Assembly (NCBI GenBank): GCA_963807015.1
Contig: CAWEAS010000001.1
Span: forward strand, 186,001-250,000
Direction: 5' to 3'
DNA length: 64,000 nucleotides
Origin: JAJPKK01 sp963807015
Lineage (GTDB): Bacteria > Pseudomonadota > Alphaproteobacteria > Rhizobiales > Xanthobacteraceae
Of the stretch, positions 17,051 through 24,452 are shown in pieces (the stretch's first letter is position 1; each line of letters begins with the position of its first letter). Both the position numbers and the translations under genes were made by a program. Under the pieces are notes generated by a model that worked only from the letters and a program-made list of their open reading frames with translations, had not been told where the DNA came from and did no database searches.

Positions 17051-17278
17051 TCAGGGCCGGCTTGCGCCTTCGTATTCGCGGACCCGCAGCTTGCGAACGG
17101 TCAATTCATCGACCTCCAGCGCGCCAATTCGCGCCTTCTTGATTGCGACGCGTCCGACCGCAAGTCGCCCAATTGCGACGGCGCCGATGGCAATCGCGCC
17201 GATCGCTGCCGCACCGAGAGCGACCGCCAGCAGTTGGGCTGCCGGAGCCTGGTGAGAACGGGTCGTAACTTCGCTCAT
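17051..17278 (-). CDS. Small protein with I-G/V-G repeat, unknown function
   Basis: 75 residues from the internal start MSEVTTRSHQAPAAQLLAVA; an earlier in-frame ATG at 17368 is possible. After a short polar head comes a run of about seven short repeats of the form A-I-G/A-V-G (AAIGAIAIGAVAIGRLAVG) passing into a charged version (RVAIKKARIGALEVDELTV). The spacing of small residues every four to five positions suggests either a membrane segment with glycine packing or a short beta-solenoid. It is divergent from the L,D-transpeptidase gene at 17423. I do not recognise it. Confidence 0.55.
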   Translation of the reverse strand: MSEVTTRSHQAPAAQLLAVALGAAAIGAIAIGAVAIGRLAVGRVAIKKARIGALEVDELTVRKLRVREYEGASRP

Positions 17279-17422
17279 GATTGCAACCTCCATTGGCTCA
17301 TTCGCCCCGCCGGCCTTTTCATCCCACCCTCGCACGGGATAAATAAGCGGCCCTTTGCGGTGCCACATTGACGCCTGACCGTCGATTTAAGTGAAAGTTG
17401 CGATACAGCGGGTGAGGTCATC

Positions 17423-18028
17423 ATGAATTTTTGGTTTCGCATTTTGCTACCGGTCGCTGCGGTCTGCGCGACGACGGCCCTCGCGTCGGCGCAAGGCCGC
17501 GCGCCGTTCGAAACTATGCAGATCGAGGATCAACCGGGCTATGAGCCCGATCCCGAATCCGAGCGGCTGCCGGCGATCTATCAGCGCCAGATGGTGTTCT
17601 ACCGCACCACGGAGGCGCCGGGCACGATCATCGTCCACACCTCCGAGCGCTTTCTTTTTGTCGTGCAAGGCAACAACCGGGCGCTGCGCTATGGCATCGG
17701 GGTCGGCCGCGACGGCTTTCAATGGTCAGGTCTGCTGAAGATCACCCGAAAGGCGGAGTGGCCCGACTGGACGCCGCCGCCGGAGATGATCGCCCGCCAG
17801 CCCTATCTGCCGCGCTTCATGGCGGGCGGCCCGGGCAATCCGCTCGGCGCCCGCGCGCTTTATCTCGGCACCACGGTTTACCGCATCCACGGCACCAATC
17901 AGCCGCAAACGATCGGGCAATCGGTCTCTTCCGGCTGCTTCCGACTGGTCAACCCCGACGTGGTCGACTTGTACGACCGCATTCCGGTCGGGACCAAAGT
18001 GATCGTGCGTCAGGCTCCCGAAACTTAG
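17423..18028 (+). CDS. L,D-transpeptidase (YkuD/ErfK family)
   Basis: 201 residues with a signal peptide (ILLPVAAVCATTALASA-QG). The YkuD domain is recognised by FLFVVQGNNRALRYGIGVGR, the YRIHGTNQPQTIGQSVSSGC region with H156 and the catalytic C172 in SSGCFRLVNPDV, and IPVGTKVIV at the C-terminus. These periplasmic enzymes form 3-3 cross-links in peptidoglycan or attach envelope proteins to it; rhizobia carry many paralogues. The next gene starts 11 bases after the stop, so the two may be co-transcribed. Confidence 0.93.
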   Translation: MNFWFRILLPVAAVCATTALASAQGRAPFETMQIEDQPGYEPDPESERLPAIYQRQMVFYRTTEAPGTIIVHTSERFLFVVQGNNRALRYGIGVGRDGFQWSGLLKITRKAEWPDWTPPPEMIARQPYLPRFMAGGPGNPLGARALYLGTTVYRIHGTNQPQTIGQSVSSGCFRLVNPDVVDLYDRIPVGTKVIVRQAPET

Positions 18029-18039
18029 CGAGCGGCGTC

Positions 18040-19077
18040 ATGACGAAATCTTCCGGACTCTCGGCGCGCGCCGGCGCGATTGCGGCGACAGCGCTTTTCA
18101 CGCTCGCCCTGTCACCGGCCACGAGCGTTGCGCAAACGCTTGCGACCATCAAACAGCGCGGCACCCTCAATTGCGGCGTCAGCGAGGGCGTCGTCGGCCT
18201 GTCGATCCAGACCGACAAAGGCTGGAGCGGATTCGACGTCGACTTCTGCCGCGCGCTCGCGGCTGCCGTCCTCAATGATCCCAATAAAGTGCGCTATGTG
18301 CCGCTGAACGCGAGCGATCGCTTTGGCGCGTTGCAGGCCGGCACCATCGATGTGCTGTCGCGCAATTCGACCTGGACCATGTCGCGCGAGGTCGAGTTCA
18401 AGCTCGTCTTCCCGGCAGTCACTTATTACGACGGCCAGGGCTTTCTCGTCCGCAAATCGCGAAACACCGATTCCGCCCTCGAGCTCGACAACACCAAGGT
18501 CTGCGTCCAGACCGGCACCACCAACGAGCTGAACGTCACGGACTTTTTCCGCGCCAACAACATGCGGCTCGAGATGATTGCATTGATGACGATCGGCGAG
18601 GCCGTGAAAGCCTACGATGCCGGGCGATGCGATGTGTTGACGAGCGATGTCTCGCAGCTCCACGCCGAGCGCATCGGCCTCACGAAGCCGGACGATCATG
18701 TGATCCTGCCGGACGTGATCTCGAAGGAGCCGCTAGGCCCGGCCGTGCGCCAGGGCGACGATCAGTGGGCCACCGTCGTCAAGTGGACGGCTTTCGCCCT
18801 CGTCAATGCCGAGGAGCTCGGCATTTCATCGCGCAACATCGACAAGGCGCTGACGTCGGACAAGCCGGAAGTCAAACGTCTCGTCGGAACCGAAGCGAAT
18901 TTCGGCGAGCAAGCCGGCCTGACCCGCGATTGGGCCGTCCGCATCATCCGCGCGGTCGGCAACTATGGTGAGGTCTTCAATCGCAATGTCGGCGTCGAAT
19001 CCCGCCTCGGCATCCCGCGCGGGCTCAATCACCTGTGGAATCAGGGCGGCATCATGTACGCCCCGCCGATCAGGTGA
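18040..19077 (+). CDS. Amino-acid ABC transporter substrate-binding protein (AapJ/BztA-like)
   Basis: 345 residues from the ATG at 18040, the only start that gives a signal peptide (TALFTLALSPATSVAQ). Family blocks are TLATIKQRGTLNCGVSEGVV, GFDVDFCRALAAAVL, LNASDRFGALQAGTIDVLSR, RNSTWTMSREVEF and the C-terminal GIPRGLNHLWNQGGIMYAPP. They match the general L-amino-acid binding proteins AapJ/BztA. The usual aapQMP permease and ATPase genes are absent, so it is an orphan copy here, like the Bug protein at 1334. Confidence 0.93.
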   Translation: MTKSSGLSARAGAIAATALFTLALSPATSVAQTLATIKQRGTLNCGVSEGVVGLSIQTDKGWSGFDVDFCRALAAAVLNDPNKVRYVPLNASDRFGALQAGTIDVLSRNSTWTMSREVEFKLVFPAVTYYDGQGFLVRKSRNTDSALELDNTKVCVQTGTTNELNVTDFFRANNMRLEMIALMTIGEAVKAYDAGRCDVLTSDVSQLHAERIGLTKPDDHVILPDVISKEPLGPAVRQGDDQWATVVKWTAFALVNAEELGISSRNIDKALTSDKPEVKRLVGTEANFGEQAGLTRDWAVRIIRAVGNYGEVFNRNVGVESRLGIPRGLNHLWNQGGIMYAPPIR

Positions 19078-19090
19078 GGCACCGAAGCCA

Positions 19091-19435
19091 TCACGGCTTG
19101 TCCGCGCGCCCTTTACCCGCGCTGCAGAAGGCCCGCGCATAGGCGATGGCGTCGAGAATTTGCGGTTCGGTGAGAAATCCGCCCCACGGCGGCATGCGGC
19201 CTCCGATGCCATCGCGCACGGAGGCGAGCAGGATCGTGTCATCCTGATTCAATCGCTCACAGCGGCTGAAGCTGGGCGCATTTGGGTAGGTGGCGTAGCC
19301 GTCCGCGCCATGGCAGGTCGAACAGATCGAGGCCCACGTGCCGCGCCCAGCGGCAGCATCGCCCGCGTGGCCGCGGCCAGCCCCGCCGAGCATGGCGAGA
19401 GCGACGAGCATCACCTGTGCAAACCGCGCGATCAC
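19091..19435 (-). CDS. Periplasmic class I cytochrome c
   Basis: 114 residues from a GTG at 19435, which keeps an Arg-containing n-region before the hydrophobic LVALAMLGG; an ATG at 19411 is the alternative. The heme site is CSTCHG preceded by GRGTWASI, and the distal Met ligand is in GGRMPPWGGFLTEPQILD. Length and motifs fit a soluble mono-heme cytochrome c of the c-class (PF00034/PF13442). It follows the PDWxGQW-family gene at 19470 on the same strand with 34 bases between, so the two are probably an operon and may share a periplasmic redox role. Confidence 0.88.
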   Translation of the reverse strand: MIARFAQVMLVALAMLGGAGRGHAGDAAAGRGTWASICSTCHGADGYATYPNAPSFSRCERLNQDDTILLASVRDGIGGRMPPWGGFLTEPQILDAIAYARAFCSAGKGRADKP

Positions 19436-19469
19436 GGTGGAGCGGCTGCTGCGATCGGCCTGGTGGCGT

Positions 19470-20306
19470 TCAGTTTGTCGATCGTTTGAACAAGCTGACA
19501 TCCGGCGGCGGCTGATCCTTCCGCATCGGCATGAGGCGGCCATCGGCGGCCACGTTGTAGGTCTCCTTGCCGACGAAGACGTACGTGTTGAACTCGGCGC
19601 AGACATACTCGATCCATTGAGCCGTGCGGTCGCGGTGATAGCTGCGCGTGATGGTCCACGGACGCGTCAAGGCGTGGTCCATCGTCGTGATCTCGTCGCG
19701 AAGGACGTCCGGATCGGCCTTGTCCGTCGCAAACCGCTCTTTGATGACGGTCATGTTGTCTTTGTGGAGCGGGATGCCGCTCGGATCGAAAATGCGCGGT
19801 CCCTTCAGGTAGCGTGTCTCGACTTCGAGAGTGTCGTAGACCCCGTCGCCGTCGGTATCGATCCATTTGCCGATCGAATAGCCCGAATAGGACGGCTCGA
19901 CATCCTTCGGCCAGTCGCGTCCGTCGGTGAAGATGCGGCGGAATTCCTGATTGAGGGCAACCGGAATGTACGTCGTCTCCGGCGTGACGATCACCTCGAT
20001 GGGGTCGTAGGCCATCATCATGCGCGGCATGCCGCCGGGCAAGCAGTGTGTCTGCGGATTGTAGCCCTGGCTGCCTGTTGAGGCTTCCGCGATGTTGGCC
20101 TCCCAGATGGCATGGTACTCCGCCGTGAGCGGCGGCTGCTGACCGCGGCCCGGGGGCTTGGACGGATCGAACTGCCCTCCCCCGCCGATCCTCACCCATT
20201 GGCCCTTCCAGTCCGGATAGCGGGGCCCCTCGGCCTGCGCCGCGGCAAGCGGTGTTGCGATCGTCGCGGCAAGCGCGATCGAGAGCGCGCAATTTCGCCT
20301 TATCAT
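19470..20306 (-). CDS. Exported protein of unknown function ('PDWKGQW' family), paralogue of 364-1230
   Basis: 278 residues. The ATG at 20306 is preceded by a strong GGGAGGAG SD; the signal peptide ends at AAAQA-EG. The blocks are shared with the gene at 364: YPDWKGQWVRIGGGG, PPLTAEYHAIWEANI, GMPRMMMAYDPIEVIVTP, FRRIFTDGRDWP, DTDGDGVYDTLEVETR, RDEITTMDHALTRPWT and MPMRKDQPPPDV. The DTDGDGVYD loop is spaced like a calcium-binding loop. The partner is the cytochrome c gene downstream. No enzymatic role is established. Confidence 0.82.
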   Translation of the reverse strand: MIRRNCALSIALAATIATPLAAAQAEGPRYPDWKGQWVRIGGGGQFDPSKPPGRGQQPPLTAEYHAIWEANIAEASTGSQGYNPQTHCLPGGMPRMMMAYDPIEVIVTPETTYIPVALNQEFRRIFTDGRDWPKDVEPSYSGYSIGKWIDTDGDGVYDTLEVETRYLKGPRIFDPSGIPLHKDNMTVIKERFATDKADPDVLRDEITTMDHALTRPWTITRSYHRDRTAQWIEYVCAEFNTYVFVGKETYNVAADGRLMPMRKDQPPPDVSLFKRSTN

Positions 20307-20717
20307 TACACTCCTCCCACTGTGGCGCGCATTGAAGTCGGCGCACCTTCGTTATGTTCGTCAGCACTCCATCCCCGCTGGCCTTAGCGGGGGCGGTCGT
20401 TGCGAAGCCCCGTTGGGCAATGATGAGCTTACCAAAAAATGAGCGCCTTAAACCCCTTGTTCCGTCGGAGCGTCGCGTTTGCACTGGACCGCAGCGCGCA
20501 AATCATTCAGCGATACAAAGCAAGTGGAGAATTGTTTCGGGGCCCAACTTGTTCACAGTTTCCGGAATGCGGGTCGCAGCGAAATCGGTGCGCAAAGGCG
20601 CGGAAACTTGTGCACAAGCTGAGCACAACCTCTGATTTTGCTCATGTGTGTTCGTAGTGCGACCGACTTTCAGTCCAAGGTCTTTAATCTCAATCGAGAT
20701 AGCGATGGGAGATTCCA
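20307..20717. other. Divergent intergenic region; no gene seen
   Basis: 411 bp between the PDWKGQW gene (minus) and the barrel gene at 20718 (plus). Open frames here lack SD sites and family sequence. Base composition is less GC-rich toward 20440-20720, as expected for promoters of the two divergent genes, but no specific site can be defended. Confidence 0.4.
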
Positions 20718-21455
20718 TTGCGTCGACTTTACCTCACACTGCTCGCGATCGGTATTCTAACGGGCGTTTGCCCGGCAGGTGCCGTTGATTTGACCGGCGT
20801 CTCCATCGGAGTGAGCGGTGGGTGGGGATCTGGCAATTCGGCGCAGACCGATCCGGGGGTTCCCTGCAGTTTCTTTGGTACGTGCCCTGTCGCCCCACCG
20901 GTCTTCATCGAACCGTCTGACGGCTCGTACCATATGGGCGGAGGCCTTTTTGGCGGAGGTCTCACTTACAATTTCTGGCAAGCCGGCCCGTGGGTCCTTG
21001 GGATAGCCGGCGACTATTCGGGCGCCAACGTCAACGGCAGCTCCAGTAGCTGCGGCGCAGCCAGTCTGCTTCCCCATCCGTGCGGAACGACCCTCCAATC
21101 ACTGGGCACTGTCCGTGGCAACGTCGGCTACAACGTTGTCGGCTCCTGGCTGGTGTACGCCACAGGAGGCTATGCCGGCGGCAATCTCCACGCATGGGAT
21201 ACACTTGCGGGCGGCTCGGGGACGAAGTTTCTTTCCGGTTGGTCGGCCGGCGCCGGCGTACAGACTTTGCTCACGCCAAATCTCGGGCTGAAGTTCGAAT
21301 ATCTTCATACCGACTTGGGAAGCACCGGGTTGTTCAACGTCGTGCCCGGCGTAATGGAAACGGTCAGCTTCTCCGGCGATATTTTCCGGGTCGGTCTCGA
21401 TTGGCGATTTGGTCAATACGCGCCGGCCTACGCGAGCCCGATCTACACCAAATAG
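20718..21455 (+). CDS. Small outer-membrane beta-barrel protein, copy 3
   Basis: 245 residues from a TTG at 20718, chosen because GGGAGA lies five bases before it and the following MRRLYLTLLAIGILTGVCPA is a clear signal peptide. The sequence VSIGVSGGWGSGNSAQ, GGGLFGGGLTYNFWQAGPWV, LGIAGDYSGANVNG and AGAGVQTLLTPNLGLKFEYL is of the Omp25/porin-like barrel type. It is more divergent than the copies at 11143 and 14571. Cysteines in PCSFFGTCP and SSSCGAASLLPHPCG are unusual for the family and could form extracellular-loop disulfides. Confidence 0.82.
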   Translation: MRRLYLTLLAIGILTGVCPAGAVDLTGVSIGVSGGWGSGNSAQTDPGVPCSFFGTCPVAPPVFIEPSDGSYHMGGGLFGGGLTYNFWQAGPWVLGIAGDYSGANVNGSSSSCGAASLLPHPCGTTLQSLGTVRGNVGYNVVGSWLVYATGGYAGGNLHAWDTLAGGSGTKFLSGWSAGAGVQTLLTPNLGLKFEYLHTDLGSTGLFNVVPGVMETVSFSGDIFRVGLDWRFGQYAPAYASPIYTK

Positions 21456-21493
21456 CCAATCATCAATCCGGGGTGCAGCAGGCGGAGGCGCTT

Positions 21494-21526
21494 GGAATCC
21501 ATAGCCGAAGTGGGGTTATGGATTCC
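21494..21526. repeat. Intergenic inverted repeat (GGAATCCATA type)
   Basis: Arms GGAATCCATA (21494-21503) and TATGGATTCC (21517-21526) are perfect over 10 bp with a 13-nt spacer. The GGGGTTATGGATTCC core followed by GC-rich sequence resembles dispersed intergenic repeats of Bradyrhizobium-type genomes. It lies between convergent genes and has no T-run. Confidence 0.5.
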
Positions 21527-21610
21527 GAGTTGCCGCCCCGAGCGATGCTCCCGCAATGACCAACCGCCTTGGTCGCGCTTGGGGCCTCGCGAAACTCGCC
21601 GTTGCGCCCC

Positions 21611-22477
21611 TCAATTCGCGAGCGTCCTCGCAATACGGAAGCCCAGGTTCGAGGTGCGATAGTCGGGCAAATCCGCCTGCCGGGCGGCTGCGCGAAGATC
21701 CTCCGGGCTACTGTTCCAGGCACCACCGCGATGAACGTGGAAGCCGCAGTCCGCGCCAACCCAGGCCGAACCATTTGCCGGGGCCCCGGTATAGTTTTCG
21801 TGCCAGCAGTCCTCGGTCCATTCATCGGCATTGCCGTGTACTTGATAAATGCCCCAGGGATTAGCCGCAAATGTGTTCACGGCCACCGGCTGCTCGCGCG
21901 CGTCCTCCTGCGAACCGCCGCCGTAGGCCTCCCTGCCGTCGTAGTTGGCCTGCTCCGTCGAGATCGAAGCGCCCCACCAGAACGGCGTCATTGTTCCGGC
22001 GCGCGTCATGTATTCAAACTCGGCTTCGCTCAGCAGGCGATAGGCCTTGCCGGTCCGGCTCGACAGCCAGGTGACATAAAGTTCGGCATCATCCCAGGAG
22101 ACGTTGATCACCGGCTGACGGCCGCGGCCCCAGCCTTCATCGGCGGGGCGATATTTTTTGCAGCCGCCGGCCGCCACGCAGGCGTCCCACTCCTCGAACG
22201 TCACCGCGAATTGCCCGACGGCAAATGGACGGGCGAACGTCACCGTGTGTTGCGGCGCCTCGGCTCCGCTGTGCCCCTCCTCGCTATCGGGCGAGCCCAT
22301 CACGAAGCTCCCCGCCGGCACGACGATCATCTGCGGGCAGTTCGCACATTCCTTGAAGGTGTCCTTGGGCTTGAGGGCGCGCTCGCGTGCCGCCGTGAGC
22401 GCGGACTGCGCGTTGCCTGAGACGACGCCACCGAGCAGAGCAAGCCCAACGAAACCAAAAAAGGCTGCGAACCGCAT
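21611..22477 (-). CDS. Exported formylglycine-generating-enzyme-fold (SUMF1) protein, copy 2
   Basis: 288 residues with a signal peptide (FFGFVGLALLGGVVSGNA-QS). The SUMF1 blocks are MIVVPAGSFVMGSPDSEEG, APQHTVTFARPFAVGQFAVT, VNVSWDDAELYVTWLSSRTG, YRLLSEAEFEYMTRAG, WGIYQVHGNADEWTED and SNLGFRIARTLAN. As in the paralogue at 13553, the active-site cysteines of true FGE are replaced (RGGAWNSSPEDLRAAARQA). The DACVAAGGC Cys pair near residue 100 is shared by both copies and may be a structural disulfide. The partner or target is unknown. Confidence 0.9.
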   Translation of the reverse strand: MRFAAFFGFVGLALLGGVVSGNAQSALTAARERALKPKDTFKECANCPQMIVVPAGSFVMGSPDSEEGHSGAEAPQHTVTFARPFAVGQFAVTFEEWDACVAAGGCKKYRPADEGWGRGRQPVINVSWDDAELYVTWLSSRTGKAYRLLSEAEFEYMTRAGTMTPFWWGASISTEQANYDGREAYGGGSQEDAREQPVAVNTFAANPWGIYQVHGNADEWTEDCWHENYTGAPANGSAWVGADCGFHVHRGGAWNSSPEDLRAAARQADLPDYRTSNLGFRIARTLAN

Positions 22478-22535
22478 GATTAAGTCTCGTCAGCGAATTG
22501 CGAGGCGGCGAACCGTAACGCAGCACCGGCGCGGA

Positions 22536-23300
22536 TCAAGGCGAGATTGCGCTCCGCAGCCTTGTGGCATGCGTGAACCGGCGAACCGGTTCGGGCTCGT
22601 CGTCGAGTTCCATCGGCTCGTCGGATTGCCAGCCGAAGGCGGGGCGCTGGCGAAGTTCGGCGCAAACTTCCCGCATGATCTCGTTGCCGGTGAGGAGCCT
22701 CGCGAGCATCGGCAGGATTTTGTGGCGGGGATCCTTGGTTGGACTCGTGCCAGGGATGACGCCCGTGCGCTGGGCGATCCGTGCGGCTTCCTCGCGCCAC
22801 AGCAGGCCCAGCATCCGCGAACATACGAGTTCGTCGCGATAGGGGCTGAGGCCCTGCCGATGTTCGACGACGCCGGACGCCTGCGCACTGTCGTCGACGA
22901 TGATGAGATTGCAACGTCCGTACTGCAGGGAGCCGTGGTTCTCCCATTTCGCCGCGACGGCAATCCAGACTTCGGGAAGCCAGCGGCTGTATTCCTCGAT
23001 TTGACCTTCCAACCGGTCGAGCCTGTCGCGGCTCGACTTGATCTCAATGCCAACGAGATCCTTGGCGCCGACGAAGACCATGTCGATGCGCCGCTCGCTG
23101 AGCGGCACCTCGTGAATGCAGCGATAGCCGGGCCAGCGCCGCTGCCCCCAGTCGGCGATGGCGACGCGCATGCGCGCTTCCTCCACCGAGTGCGGATGAT
23201 CCGGATCGAGAACAATCGCACTCGCCGCCGCGGCAACAGCCTTGCGGCCGGCCACCCTCCTCCGCTTCCGCCGCGCGGATTTCCGCCGCTTCATACCCAT
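22536..23300 (-). CDS. PD-(D/E)XK nuclease-like protein of unknown role
   Basis: 254 residues with a very basic N-terminus (MGMKRRKSARRKRRRVAGRK). The core HEVPLSERRIDMVFVGAKDL-VGIEIKSS places D73, E86 and K88 as in PD-(D/E)XK enzymes, with E64 and a later glutamine (Q100) in the usual helix. This is the fold of many DNA repair and restriction nucleases. The C-terminal half (LARLLTGNEIMREVCAELRQ) is helical and unrecognised. No methylase, helicase or toxin partner is adjacent, so a stand-alone repair or housekeeping nuclease is as likely as defence. Confidence 0.6.
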   Translation of the reverse strand: MGMKRRKSARRKRRRVAGRKAVAAAASAIVLDPDHPHSVEEARMRVAIADWGQRRWPGYRCIHEVPLSERRIDMVFVGAKDLVGIEIKSSRDRLDRLEGQIEEYSRWLPEVWIAVAAKWENHGSLQYGRCNLIIVDDSAQASGVVEHRQGLSPYRDELVCSRMLGLLWREEAARIAQRTGVIPGTSPTKDPRHKILPMLARLLTGNEIMREVCAELRQRPAFGWQSDEPMELDDEPEPVRRFTHATRLRSAISP

Positions 23301-23428
23301 TGCCTCCGCCTGCAGCGAATCAACGACGCCAGAATCTCATGCCGGGTGTTAAAGGACACGAGCATCGCCGGCCGATTGACCGCAGGTCCGGCGGTATCGG
23401 GCTGCGCGAAGGCCCCGCTCGGCCGACG

Positions 23429-23929
23429 TTATCGCAAGCGATCCTTGATCTTGTCGATGCCGGCCTGGGCGCACGCTTCGTCTTTTTCATAGCCGGGCGC
23501 GCCGGCAGCGCCAATCGCGCCGATCATGTCGTTGCCGACGCGGATCGGCAGGCCACCGCCCGCCATGAGGATGTTGTCGATGTGCTCCATGCTGGCGACG
23601 CTTGGGTTCTTAGCGATTGCCTCGGCCCAAGTTGCCGTCGGCCTGCCAAAGGTCGCGGCGGTATAGGCCTTGCGGAAGGCGCTGTTGAGCGTGTGGGCGC
23701 CGGCGCCATCTCCACGCATGGTGGCACGGACGACGCCGTCCACGTCGACGACCGCGACGCTCACCCGAAAGCCGTTTGCACTGCAAGAGGAGACCGCGGC
23801 AAATGCCGCCTCCTGTGCGAGAGCAAGCGGCAACACCTTCTGCGTCGGCAACTCCTGCGCTGCCGCAACCATCGGAACGACCAGCGGGATGGCGAAGAGC
23901 AAACGGAAGACCACGCGATGATGCTTCAT
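23429..23929 (-). CDS. Exported GlcG/HbpS family heme-binding-like protein
   Basis: 166 residues with a signal peptide (LLFAIPLVVPMVAA-AQE). The HbpS/GlcG domain is clear: ALAQEAAFAAVSSCSANGFR, VSVAVVDVDGVVRATMRGDG, FRKAYTAATFGRPT, ILMAGGGLPIRVGNDMIG and AIGAAGAPGYEKDEACAQAG. Secreted HbpS binds heme in Streptomyces, while intracellular GlcG-type members often accompany oxidoreductases. This exported copy is likely periplasmic; its ligand is unproven. It stands alone. Confidence 0.9.
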   Translation of the reverse strand: MKHHRVVFRLLFAIPLVVPMVAAAQELPTQKVLPLALAQEAAFAAVSSCSANGFRVSVAVVDVDGVVRATMRGDGAGAHTLNSAFRKAYTAATFGRPTATWAEAIAKNPSVASMEHIDNILMAGGGLPIRVGNDMIGAIGAAGAPGYEKDEACAQAGIDKIKDRLR

Positions 23930-24118
23930 TGAGATACCTCAGTGCTGGTGGATCCGACGGCGTCGCCATCCACGTTGCGCGTTGCGGCGAAGATTTATTT
24001 TACCGCGGCTCCGCGACAACGCGCCACGGATGTTTTCGGTCGGTTCGTTTGACCGATTGGGAACCGATTGGAACCTGCGCTGTTACGACGTCGGGGACGA
24101 TAGCGCAGGAGGAATGAC

Positions 24119-24316
24119 ATGAGCACCCATCTGAAGCTTGTGTTTGCCGCAATCGGTATCGCGGTTACTGCCGTCAGCGTCGTGCCAACATCGGTGCCGG
24201 CCCAGGTTTATTGGCCCGATCAAAGCTTCATCAGCAACGGGACAGGTGCAGTGCGCGACCGGCTCCGTGATCCCCATGACGATCGCGGCGGCGGTTTCGG
24301 CGGCGGCAACGGTTGA
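24119..24316 (+). CDS. Small secreted protein, glycine-rich tail
   Basis: 65 residues, ATG at 24119 preceded by AGGAGG six bases upstream. A signal peptide (MSTHLKLVFAAIGIAVTAVS, cleavage near VPA-QV) leaves about 35 residues: VYWPDQSFISNGTGAVRDRL and a charged, glycine-rich end. A strong terminator follows directly, so it is a real monocistronic transcript. No family is recognised; it may be a small periplasmic peptide. Confidence 0.65.
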   Translation: MSTHLKLVFAAIGIAVTAVSVVPTSVPAQVYWPDQSFISNGTGAVRDRLRDPHDDRGGGFGGGNG

Positions 24317-24334
24317 TCGCAAGCACGTGAAGTC

Positions 24335-24365
24335 AGCGCCCAGGAAACCCTGGGCGCTCTTTTTT
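24335..24365 (+). terminator. Intrinsic terminator after the small secreted protein gene
   Basis: A 10-bp perfect stem AGCGCCCAGG / CCTGGGCGCT with an AAAC loop is followed by C and seven T residues. It insulates the catabolic operon starting at 24453 from upstream transcription. Confidence 0.92.
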
Positions 24366-24371
24366 ACGGAG

Positions 24372-24391
24372 AAGCTTTAAGCTTAAATCTT
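24372..24391. promoter_or_regulatory. Candidate MarR operator upstream of the catabolic operon
   Basis: A 20-bp near-perfect palindrome: half-sites AAGCTTTAAG and the reverse complement of the right half AAGATTTAAG differ at one position. It contains the perfect 10-mer TTAAGCTTAA, lies just after the terminator and 61 bp before the first ATG, and is A/T-rich in a GC-rich region. MarR dimers bind this kind of site, and a MarR gene is third in the operon. The link is inference. Confidence 0.45.
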
Positions 24392-24452
24392 TAACCTTGA
24401 AATATTGGTGAGCCCGCGGTAAGTTTGTGCGTGTCACGAAGGATTGCGTCGC

